DNA of 5,050 bases from Candidatus Kaiserbacteria bacterium RIFCSPLOWO2_01_FULL_55_19 (GCA_001781715.1 MFMD01000012.1:11395-16444), one strand, 5' to 3'. Shown: positions 1-5,050, numbered from the stretch's first letter. Notes: generated by a model from the sequence alone, not told the origin. Numbers and translations: made by a program.

Positions 1-556
1 TATTCTCATAGGTCTTCCGAAGTGTCGGGTCAGTACCGATTTCCAGAATCTCATCATTGATTGTTGTTGCCGATTTTGTCCAGTTATAACTGCCAAATGC
101 ATATGCCTTTTCTGTCACGAGGAGCTTGATGTGCATAATGCCGTTTCCGCCCGCGTGTTTTTCGGTCAGAAGCGGAATGCCGGCCGAGAGCAGTTTGGCG
201 GTAATCGGTGCGCCGTAAGTATTGCTACTTTGTTCGGAATCCATAATCCCTCGCACATCAATACCGCGTTTCTTCGCTGCAATGAGCGCATCGGCGATGG
301 AAGGAAGGGTAAAGGTGTATATCGCGAAGTAAACATATTTCTCCGTCTCATTAATAAGGGCGATGAGTTCTTGGTCGTTCTGCTTCTTGTCCAAGCTGTA
401 CACCACCCGCACCGATCCCGCCACAGGCGCCGATATTGTCTGCGCGGGGATGCTGATTGGAGAGGTCGCTCTGGTGGTGCCTGCCGTGTATCCAGTCGCT
501 CCTGCCGCGAGTGCAAGGACGAGTGCCGCGACCGCGCGAAGCATCTTCTGATTCAT
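1..556 (-). CDS. Phospholipase D-like (HKD) nuclease-family protein with N-terminal membrane anchor; C-terminus cut off by window edge
   Basis: The reading frame is open from the ATG at 556 to base 1, giving 185 codons and no stop. Residues 6-25 form an uncleaved anchor or signal peptide (AVAALVLALAAGATGYTAG), so the catalytic domain is probably outside the membrane. The PLD fold shows as YFAIYTFT at about 76-83, then ALIAAKKRGIDVRGIMDSE, then the catalytic block MHIKLLVTE and GSYNWT with H142, K144, S155 and N157. Single-HKD proteins of this kind (Nuc family) dimerise to hydrolyse phosphodiesters, usually nucleic acid. The usual Asp of HxK(x)4D is Glu149 here, and the stretch to GS is one residue shorter than usual. 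No cysteine is present in the visible part. It is transcribed divergently from the VKOR gene. M5 (ATG at 544) is an alternative start. Family assignment is good; nuclease versus lipase activity, and whether a second HKD lies beyond the edge, are unknown. Confidence 0.82.
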   Translation of the reverse strand, partial: MNQKMLRAVAALVLALAAGATGYTAGTTRATSPISIPAQTISAPVAGSVRVVYSLDKKQNDQELIALINETEKYVYFAIYTFTLPSIADALIAAKKRGIDVRGIMDSEQSSNTYGAPITAKLLSAGIPLLTEKHAGGNGIMHIKLLVTEKAYAFGSYNWTKSATTINDEILEIGTDPTLRKTYEN

Positions 557-563
557 CCCGTCT

Positions 564-569
564 AGTATA
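564..569 (-). promoter_or_regulatory. Candidate -10 box for the PLD-like gene
   Basis: On the minus strand TATACT (one mismatch to TATAAT) ends 7 nt before the ATG at 556. No good -35 lies 17 bp upstream, where the bases read GTCTGG. It forms part of the 8-bp palindrome AGTATACT (564-571), so the same bases could serve either strand. With this spacing transcription would start at or next to the A of the start codon, giving an almost leaderless mRNA. This is pattern matching only. Confidence 0.4.
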
Positions 570-592
570 CTCTGCCGCGCCAGACGCCAGAC

Positions 593-621
593 TTGCACAC
601 GGACGATGAGGCGCGTATTCT
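593..621 (+). promoter_or_regulatory. Candidate promoter for the VKOR-bactofilin-nth-mutY run
   Basis: TTGCAC (593-598) and TATTCT (616-621) are separated by 17 bp, the optimal sigma-70-type spacing. The -10 matches TATAAT at four of six positions; the -35 matches mainly at TTG. The -10 ends 6 nt before the ATG at 628, so the predicted transcript starts at the initiation codon. The only purine-rich run, GAGG at 608-611, is 16 nt from the ATG, too far for a normal Shine-Dalgarno. Both hexamers are weak matches. Confidence 0.4.
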
Positions 622-627
622 ACGACT

Positions 628-1107
628 ATGAAGCGTCTCGGAGTGGTAGGCATCCTCGTACTAGCTTTTCTCGGCCTTGCCGACTCTCTCTACCTCGCCC
701 AGAGCGCAGAAACTGGCATTCCGCTTCTCTGCGACATCCAGAATCTCACGGGGTGCAACATCGTTGCGGCGAGCGAGTACTCGCGTGTCTTCGGCATCCC
801 GCTTGCTGAATATGGGGTGTTTTTCTATGGTGTCCTCTTCGTTCTTGCCGCTCTGGAGCTCGTGCTCTTTAACCGATTCTTGCGCCGCACACTCCAGACT
901 CTCGCAGTCATCGGCATCATCTTCTCACTCTATTTCAGTATTCTGCAAATATTTGTCATCAATGCGTTTTGTATTTATTGCCTCGTTTCAGCACTCATCG
1001 CTCTGCTTGTCATTGTCTGCGCAAGATATATTGAGCCGTTGCAGACACACGAAGAGAACACTCCCTCTCCACCCCAACCGCACTTAACGATGCCGCCCGC
1101 GGCGTAG
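628..1107 (+). CDS. VKOR-family membrane disulfide-forming oxidoreductase (DsbB-like role)
   Basis: This 159-residue protein has about four membrane helices, near 5-25, 62-83, 88-112 and 114-135. It carries the full VKOR signature: loop cysteines C35 and C43 (the same spacing of eight as C43/C51 in human VKORC1), then NIVAASEYSRVFGIPLAEYG with the conserved Ser-Tyr-Ser and FGIPL, and the quinone-side CXXC as C115-I-Y-C118. Bacterial VKOR homologues reoxidise a thioredoxin-like partner and pass electrons to quinone, so they replace DsbB in making disulfides outside the membrane. No thioredoxin domain is fused here and no DsbA-like gene is in the window. The tail after about residue 135 is short, proline-rich and polar. 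The start at 628 gives a compact first helix and lies 6 nt after a -10-like box. It is the first gene of the rightward run, and the next start follows its stop by 2 bp. Confidence 0.9.
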   Translation: MKRLGVVGILVLAFLGLADSLYLAQSAETGIPLLCDIQNLTGCNIVAASEYSRVFGIPLAEYGVFFYGVLFVLAALELVLFNRFLRRTLQTLAVIGIIFSLYFSILQIFVINAFCIYCLVSALIALLVIVCARYIEPLQTHEENTPSPPQPHLTMPPAA

Positions 1108-1109
1108 GT

Positions 1110-2276
1110 ATGAAGAAAACAATTCTCATTCTCCTCGTCGCCCTGTGTATACCGACGAGCGTCTTTGCCGCCCGCGCCCCGTCAACATTTTCGGCGGGGA
1201 GTTCGCTCCTCGTCGCAAGCTCTTCTCCGGGAAACGCGTACGCCGCAGGTGCCTCGGTTGTGCTTACGGCGCCCGTATCGGGAGATTTTCTGGCAGGAGG
1301 GGGCTCTGTCATTACTATCGCCCCGATACTGGGTGACACCCTCCTTTTTGGCGGATCAGTACAGGTGCGCGCGCCCATATCGGGAGACCTGCGCGCCGCG
1401 GGCGGGAATATTCTCATTGAAAAACCGGTCGCAGGCGATGTCGCCGCTTTCGGCTATTCGGTGATTGATACTGACCATGCGGGAGGAAGCGTCTTTATCA
1501 TTGCGGCAAATGTGGCGCTGAAGGACGGCGCTTCCGGACCCGTTATTATTTACGGCAATAACATCGCGCTTGAAGGCACCTTCGCCGACAATGTCACCGT
1601 TATCGCAAGCGGTCGGGTCTCGCTTGCGCCCGACACGGCTATTCACGGCATGCTTTCTTATCAGGCCCCCGAACCGGCGACTATTCCCGAATCAGCGGCA
1701 ATCACGGGCGGCGTTGAGTACACAAGCGCCTCCTATTTGCCTGACCCCGGCACATCGCGCATCCTCGCGCTCGTGAGCGTCGGGCTCTTTCTCCTCGTGC
1801 GCATCCTCGGCGCGCTTATTCTCGCCGGCCTTTTCGCCGGCCTTTTCCCCAGATTTGCAGAAGTAATTGTTGAACAAGCGTACGAGAGTCGCGCGCGCAG
1901 CATCTTACTCACGATGCTTCTCGGCTTCGCCATCCTTGTCGCCGCTCCGATTCTACTCGTCCTTCTTTCGTTGACCTTCGTTGGTATCGGTCTCGCGTTC
2001 CTGCTCTCCGTCCTCTACGTTCTCCTCGTTCTTCTTTCAGTGATATATGCCGGCATTCTCCTTGGCAGTATGTTCGCACGCCGTTTCGCGCACCGCGATA
2101 CGATTTTGTGGCGCGATGGCGTGCTCGGGATGCTCGCGCTGTCGTTCATTATCCTTGTGCCGGTTGTCGGCGGGTTTGTCGTTTTCCTCCTCACTCTCTT
2201 CACGGCGGGAACGCTTCTCCAGCTATTCTTCCACTTCGCCTTTCCGCACGAGGAACATTCCCCCGAAGCGGTATGA
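1110..2276 (+). CDS. Secreted bactofilin-like beta-repeat protein with C-terminal multi-pass membrane domain
   Basis: The 388-residue protein begins with a signal peptide (residues 1-20, ending SVFA before ARAP). Residues about 37-120 hold repeats of exactly 17 residues: the blocks APVSGD, APILGD, APISGD and KPVAGD start at 54, 71, 88 and 105. A weaker copy starts at 37, and degenerate strands continue to about 185. Glycine-aspartate turns with alternating hydrophobics at this period are typical of the bactofilin/polymer-forming beta-helix. After a linker, helices lie near 216-247, 264-288, 291-320 and 337-372. Classical bactofilins are cytoplasmic and lack signal peptides, so here the beta-helix should sit outside the membrane, anchored by the tail. 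A scaffold or envelope-shaping role is inference. The only cysteine, C13, is in the signal peptide and not in a lipobox. The start follows the VKOR stop by 2 bp, and the end overlaps nth by ATGA. Confidence 0.75.
   Translation: MKKTILILLVALCIPTSVFAARAPSTFSAGSSLLVASSSPGNAYAAGASVVLTAPVSGDFLAGGGSVITIAPILGDTLLFGGSVQVRAPISGDLRAAGGNILIEKPVAGDVAAFGYSVIDTDHAGGSVFIIAANVALKDGASGPVIIYGNNIALEGTFADNVTVIASGRVSLAPDTAIHGMLSYQAPEPATIPESAAITGGVEYTSASYLPDPGTSRILALVSVGLFLLVRILGALILAGLFAGLFPRFAEVIVEQAYESRARSILLTMLLGFAILVAAPILLVLLSLTFVGIGLAFLLSVLYVLLVLLSVIYAGILLGSMFARRFAHRDTILWRDGVLGMLALSFIILVPVVGGFVVFLLTLFTAGTLLQLFFHFAFPHEEHSPEAV
1824..1847 (+). repeat. Perfect 12-bp tandem duplication within the bactofilin-like gene
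   Basis: GCCGGCCTTTTC occurs twice in a row and encodes AGLFAGLF in the first C-terminal membrane helix. It is in frame and adds four residues. It looks like a small slippage or duplication product rather than a functional site. Confidence 0.7.
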
Positions 2277-2998
2277 GCCCCGTTAGAAACGCCAGCAGGA
2301 AGCTGGCCAGGACTCGGAGAGTCCTTGTTTCTAACGGGGCGAGTCGCACAGAGCGCGTCGCGCGCGCCAAGTCGATACTCGCGTATCTGAAGCAGACCTA
2401 CCCGGCGCCCAAAAGCGAGCTAGTAGCGGACACACCAATGCAGTTTGTCGCGTCAGTCATCCTCTCGGCGCAATGCACTGACAAGACCGTGAATCGCGTG
2501 ACGGAGAAACTGTGGAAGAAATACAAATCGGCAAGAGATTTCGCGCGTGCAAATCCGGCGACTTTCACGAAGGAGATTTCCTCGGTCACCTTTTTCCGCA
2601 ATAAGGCGAGGGCGATTATCGGCGCGGCGAAAATGATTCAGGAGAAGTTCGGTGGTCGCGTTCCAACAACTGAGGCCGAATTGACCCAGTTGCCGGGCGT
2701 GGGGTACAAGACGGCGCATGTCATCCTCGGCGAACTCCATGATGTATGGGAGGGCATCGCGACTGACACGCATGTGAAGCGTCTTGCGAAGCGCTTTGAC
2801 CTCACCGATAACAATAACCCGACGAAGATTTCTAAGGATCTTGAAGCCCTAATTCCGAAGAAGGACTGGAAATATGTGAACAACGGCCTCGTGCTCTACG
2901 GGCGCTATGTCTGCTCAGCGCGCCCGCACGATTGCGCAGAGCACCCGCTCACGAAGCTCTATCCGCCTGCGGCGCTGCGCTGGCCCAAAACAGGGTAA
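2273..2998 (+). CDS. nth: Endonuclease III-like DNA glycosylase/AP lyase with degenerate Fe-S ligands and palindrome-encoded N-terminal leader
   Basis: This HhH-GPD protein of 241 residues (E. coli Nth has 211) removes oxidised pyrimidines and nicks the resulting abasic site. Visible family marks are ILSAQCTDKTVN (63-74), the helix-hairpin-helix LPGVGYKTA (140-148) with catalytic Lys146, and TDTHVKRLAKRF with catalytic Asp165. The C-terminal cluster motif, normally CX6CX2CX5C, reads C214, C221, H224, Y230, so two ligands are replaced and a normal [4Fe-4S] cluster is doubtful. The start at 2273 overlaps the previous stop in an ATGA. No other ATG, GTG or TTG in frame lies before the conserved domain (which begins near ERVARAK, 27-33), so this start or one further upstream is needed. 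Residues 2-23 are encoded by the structured palindrome at 2277-2340 and are rich in arginine. An upstream ATG at 2108 would overlap the bactofilin-like gene by 169 bp and is unlikely. Confidence 0.88.
   Translation: MSPVRNASRKLARTRRVLVSNGASRTERVARAKSILAYLKQTYPAPKSELVADTPMQFVASVILSAQCTDKTVNRVTEKLWKKYKSARDFARANPATFTKEISSVTFFRNKARAIIGAAKMIQEKFGGRVPTTEAELTQLPGVGYKTAHVILGELHDVWEGIATDTHVKRLAKRFDLTDNNNPTKISKDLEALIPKKDWKYVNNGLVLYGRYVCSARPHDCAEHPLTKLYPPAALRWPKTG
2277..2340 (+). repeat. 64-bp structured palindrome with three-way-junction folding potential, inside the 5' end of nth
   Basis: The outer arms GCCCCGTTAGAAAC (2277-2290) and GTTTCTAACGGGGC (2327-2340) are perfect 14-bp complements. Between them lie two perfect hairpins: GCCAGC/GCTGGC (2291-2296 with 2302-2307, loop AGGAA) and AGGACTC/GAGTCCT (2309-2315 with 2319-2325, loop GGA). 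Only C2308 and T2326 are unpaired at the junction. Of 64 bases, 54 can pair. It begins one base after the stop of the upstream gene (TGA 2274-2276) and is read through in frame by nth. The shape suggests a dispersed palindromic element (REP, MITE or RPE-like) or an RNA switch on nth translation. It is not a tRNA: there is no T-loop, anticodon stem or acceptor end. One copy in this window cannot show mobility. Confidence 0.85.
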
Positions 2999-3008
2999 TA
3001 TTCAGTTC

Positions 3009-3857
3009 ATGGAAACAACCCAGCGCTTGCGAGTGAATGAACCCTCAAAGGAAGCACTGCATTTCCGCAAGATTGTGTGGGCGTTCTTCGAGAAAAATGG
3101 CCGGAACGCTTTACCGTGGCGTCACACCTTTAGCCCTTATCATATTCTGGTATCAGAAATCATGCTGCAACAGACACAGGTACAGCGTGTCATTCCGTAT
3201 TATTGGAAATTCTTAAAGAAATTCCCAACAGTCCAGCGACTCGCAAACGCACCTCTTTCAGATGTGCTGAAGGTCTGGCAGGGACTTGGTTATAATCGCA
3301 GAGCACAGAAGTTACATCGTGCCGCAGAAGAAATCGTCGGTCACTATCGAGGGTCTTTCCCAAAAACAGCAGAGCAAATTGCATTGCTCCCGGGCGTGGG
3401 ACTCTATACGGCACACGCTGTTGCCGCCTTCGCTTTTAATCGAGATGGTGTGTTCATCGAGACAAATATACGCACAGCAATCATTCACCATTTTTTTGGT
3501 GATAAGGAAGATGTTCCTGATGAACAGATTATGGAAGTGTTGGAACAAGTGTTGCCGAAAGGCAAGGCGCGGGAGTGGTATAGCGCGCTGATGGACTACG
3601 GCGCATCACTCAAGCGCTCGGGCATTTCGCATAACGCGCGGAGCAGAACCTACACAAAACAATCGCCCTTTACGGGGTCGCTTCGCGAAGCGCGCGGAGC
3701 GATTTTGCGCGAACTCGCACTCGGAGCCGCATCGCCGGCGCGTCTCGTTGACCTGCTTGGCGCGCCCCGCCGCGCGCAGATGCGCACTGCGCTCCGCGCA
3801 CTTTTTGCCGAAGGGTTGGTGAAGAAAGAAGGAGGGAATTACGCTCTCCCTGATTAG
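3009..3857 (+). CDS. mutY: MutY-like A/G-specific adenine DNA glycosylase, Fe-S clusterless, with winged-helix-like C-terminus instead of NUDIX-like domain
   Basis: MutY proteins remove adenine mispaired with 8-oxoguanine. The 282-residue product has LPWRHTFSPYHILVSEIMLQQTQV (catalytic Glu50, MutY-specific LQQTQV), VWQGLGYNRRAQ, and the hairpin LLPGVGLYTA (126-135). The second catalytic position, Asp138 in E. coli, is Glu151 here (FIETNIRT). The spacing of 101 residues from Glu50 equals that in E. coli. There is no cysteine in the whole protein, so no [4Fe-4S] cluster. After MMD-equivalent ALMDYGASLKRSG the chain runs through SPFTGSLREARGAIL into a helical tail (about 225-282) resembling a winged helix; the usual 8-oxoG-sensing NUDIX-like domain is absent. 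The ATG at 3009 comes 10 bp after the nth stop and places MutY homology near residue 18; an upstream ATG at 2907 would overlap nth. GC content rises sharply near 3540. Confidence 0.85.
   Translation: METTQRLRVNEPSKEALHFRKIVWAFFEKNGRNALPWRHTFSPYHILVSEIMLQQTQVQRVIPYYWKFLKKFPTVQRLANAPLSDVLKVWQGLGYNRRAQKLHRAAEEIVGHYRGSFPKTAEQIALLPGVGLYTAHAVAAFAFNRDGVFIETNIRTAIIHHFFGDKEDVPDEQIMEVLEQVLPKGKAREWYSALMDYGASLKRSGISHNARSRTYTKQSPFTGSLREARGAILRELALGAASPARLVDLLGAPRRAQMRTALRALFAEGLVKKEGGNYALPD
3679..3692. repeat. 14-bp perfect palindrome in mutY
   Basis: CGCTTCGCGAAGCG is its own reverse complement. Its last ten bases, TCGCGAAGCG, recur at 3858-3867 just after the mutY stop. It lies in the GC-rich 3' part of mutY. 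This may be chance in GC-rich sequence. Confidence 0.4.
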
Positions 3858-3875
3858 TCGCGAAGCGAGACTATC
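3852..3875. terminator. Weak bidirectional hairpin between convergent mutY and MFS genes
   Basis: GAT-AGTC-CG pairs with CG-GACT-ATC around an AAG loop, with a single bulged T (3855) and one G-A mismatch (3860/3868). It spans both stop codons (TAG 3855-3857 and, on the other strand, 3873-3871) and fills the 13-bp gap. No T-run follows on either strand, so it is not a canonical intrinsic terminator; its position is the main argument. Confidence 0.35.
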
Positions 3876-5037
3876 GGAAATCTCGTATGAAGAAGGTCGC
3901 TAGGATGCCGAATACGGCAATGATTCCACCCGTGATGAAGAAGAGGAGTTGGTAATTCCCGAACAGGAGGATACAGCTTCCGATAATCGGCGCGATAAGG
4001 TCGGCAAGCGGCCAGATGCCGCGGAAGACGCTGACCGAGTTTATATCCTTTTCCGACACACGCCTGAAGAAGTGCCCTTCGGTCATACTCTCAATAAGCG
4101 CCGAACCGATGCGCGAGGTGACGAGTACGGCCATAATGACGAGGAGAGGTGTTGATGAAGAGAAAAGACCGACCGCCGCAAGCGAAGCGCCCGCGAGGAG
4201 GAATCCGGCGAACATCATCTCTTTGTCGCCCACATACCGATCGGCGAGAACCCCCGATGGGTACTGGATGAGGGTATAGGGCAGGAGCATGACGAAGAAT
4301 ATCCAGCTAAGGTCGCTCCAAGGAATAAGGAGCTCATTATGGAGGTAGATGGGCACATAGAGCGGCGCCCAGACAAAGAAGAGATACAGGAGTAAATGGC
4401 CGAAGGTTACTGCGGCGAGGTCGCGGTCGTGCGCAAGACAGCGCAGGGTATCTCCCATATGCGAGAGCTGGGGGGTCCGCACCTGCGGCAATCGCCGAGC
4501 GGCAAAGAGTGTCACAAACGGCACGAGTGCAGCCGCCGCGGCGAGGAATACCAAGTTATACGCATCGGAGCTGGCAAGCAAGGCGCCCAAGAGAAGGGGA
4601 GCGGCAAGAGAGGCAACATTCCACGCGGTAAGAAAGAGCGCGCGCACGCGCCCCGTGGAGCCCTCTTCCAAGACCGTTGCCTCAAGCAAGAGATCAAGTT
4701 CATATGCGAGGAACGGTTGGAGTGCCACGGTGACTGCCACGAAGAAAGCGCCGGCAAGTGCCCCCGGTATCGCGGCGAGCGCGGCGAGCGCGAGTATTTC
4801 AAGAATTGCAAAGACAAGTGCCATCTGTTGCGCGCCGTAGCGCGCGACAAAACGGGGGAGGAAGGGGAAACAGATACAGGCGACAAGCGCTCCGGCCGCA
4901 ATCACGAGGCCGGTATAGGCGGCCGACATGAAGGACGACAGGAAGGGGAGAAGGATGTAGAAGGTCGCGGTGGAGAAGATTGCGAAAAAGAAGTTTCCGA
5001 CCGAGATGACTACCCTTGGAGACATTGTGTCGAGCAT
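3871..5037 (-). CDS. Major facilitator superfamily (MFS) transporter, 12 membrane helices, substrate unknown
   Basis: The 388-residue protein is almost entirely hydrophobic, with about twelve helices (near 9-31, 40-60, 71-92, 95-112, 132-153, 160-180, 207-230, 243-262, 273-292, 296-316, 336-359, 362-384). A longer polar loop at 181-206 joins the two six-helix halves. An MFS motif-A-like loop, GVLADRYVGDKEM (262-274), lies between helices 8 and 9, and the degenerate PRFVARYGAQ (61-70) fills the same place between helices 2 and 3. Acidic residues E113, D115 and E119 after helix 4 could belong to a proton or substrate path. The length is normal. The substrate cannot be told; drug or metabolite export by proton antiport is the default guess. 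M5 (ATG at 5025) is a credible alternative start: it has a -10-like TATGCT 7 nt before it. The gene is convergent with mutY. Confidence 0.85.
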   Translation of the reverse strand: MLDTMSPRVVISVGNFFFAIFSTATFYILLPFLSSFMSAAYTGLVIAAGALVACICFPFLPRFVARYGAQQMALVFAILEILALAALAAIPGALAGAFFVAVTVALQPFLAYELDLLLEATVLEEGSTGRVRALFLTAWNVASLAAPLLLGALLASSDAYNLVFLAAAAALVPFVTLFAARRLPQVRTPQLSHMGDTLRCLAHDRDLAAVTFGHLLLYLFFVWAPLYVPIYLHNELLIPWSDLSWIFFVMLLPYTLIQYPSGVLADRYVGDKEMMFAGFLLAGASLAAVGLFSSSTPLLVIMAVLVTSRIGSALIESMTEGHFFRRVSEKDINSVSVFRGIWPLADLIAPIIGSCILLFGNYQLLFFITGGIIAVFGILATFFIRDFR

Positions 5038-5038
5038 A
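5033..5038 (-). promoter_or_regulatory. Possible -10 box for the MFS gene
   Basis: TATGCT on the minus strand (four of six matches to TATAAT) ends 7 nt before the ATG at 5025 (M5 of the longest frame). It overlaps the ATG at 5037, so using it would mean translation begins at 5025. An overlapping second TATGCT lies at 5038-5043. The window ends too soon to look for a -35. Confidence 0.25.
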
Positions 5039-5050
5039 GCATATGAAAAA

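Noticed and set aside
131..565. 144-codon plus-strand frame at the left end
   Set aside because: It lies opposite the PLD-like gene, whose HKD motif and signal anchor are clear; the plus-strand product has no family features.
1010..1417. 135-codon minus-strand frame across the VKOR-bactofilin junction
   Set aside because: It is antisense to two well-supported genes and lacks family features.
1260..1450. Repeated glycine-rich coding blocks considered as a DNA repeat or CRISPR-like array
   Set aside because: The 51-bp period is a protein repeat of 17 residues with diverged codons; there are no identical DNA units or spacers.
2108..2272. Extended nth start at 2108
   Set aside because: It would overlap the bactofilin-like gene by 169 bp; the ATGA-overlapping ATG at 2273 is far more natural.
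2277..2340. Cloverleaf-like fold considered as a tRNA
   Set aside because: It has only two inner hairpins, too short overall, with no T-loop consensus, no anticodon arm and no 3' acceptor end.
2907..3008. Extended mutY start at 2907
   Set aside because: It would overlap the conserved C-terminal motif region of nth in another frame; the ATG at 3009 follows the nth stop by 10 bp and leaves normal MutY length before the catalytic motif.
4396..5046. 216-codon open frame on the plus strand opposite the MFS gene
   Set aside because: It is highly charged and low-complexity with no recognisable domain, and it is antisense to a convincing 12-helix transporter; it reflects codon bias of that gene.

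Overview
This window looks like ordinary chromosome from a small-genome, uncultivated bacterium. The best guess is a Patescibacteria/CPR lineage of Parcubacteria type. That rests on tightly packed short genes, an exported bactofilin-like membrane protein, a VKOR-type disulfide enzyme, DNA glycosylases that have lost iron-sulfur ligands, and the lack of clear Shine-Dalgarno sites at several starts. It is a judgement from gene style, not a database match.

Layout. A gene for an exported or membrane-anchored phospholipase-D-fold (HKD) nuclease-like protein runs leftward off the window from 556. A 71-bp divergent intergenic region (557-627) holds candidate -10 boxes for both directions. Rightward follows a compact four-gene run: a VKOR-family membrane protein (628-1107), a secreted bactofilin-like beta-repeat protein with a multi-pass membrane tail (1110-2276), an endonuclease III homologue (2273-2998) and a MutY-like adenine glycosylase (3009-3857). 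The gaps are 2 bp, a 4-bp ATGA overlap, and 10 bp, so this is probably one transcript. A 12-TM major facilitator transporter (3871-5037) is encoded convergently, with 13 bp between the two stop codons and a weak hairpin there.

How the genes fit together. The first two genes of the run act at the cell envelope: disulfide formation and a surface or periplasmic beta-helix. The last two are base-excision repair glycosylases of the same HhH-GPD superfamily: Nth for oxidised pyrimidines and MutY for A opposite 8-oxoG. No direct functional link between the two pairs is visible. The mature bactofilin-like protein and the visible part of the nuclease contain no cysteine, so the VKOR substrates must be encoded elsewhere.

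Most notable observation. A 64-bp structured palindrome (2277-2340) has a perfect 14-bp outer stem enclosing two perfect hairpins. It starts one base after the stop of the bactofilin-like gene and lies inside the first codons of nth. It is translated in frame and adds a basic leader of about 25 residues that ordinary Nth proteins lack. It resembles a dispersed palindromic element captured inside a protein, comparable in principle to Rickettsia palindromic elements. Also notable are the loss of the [4Fe-4S] ligands in both glycosylases, a sharp GC step inside mutY, and three genes with a -10-like hexamer 6-7 nt before an ATG, which suggests leaderless mRNAs.
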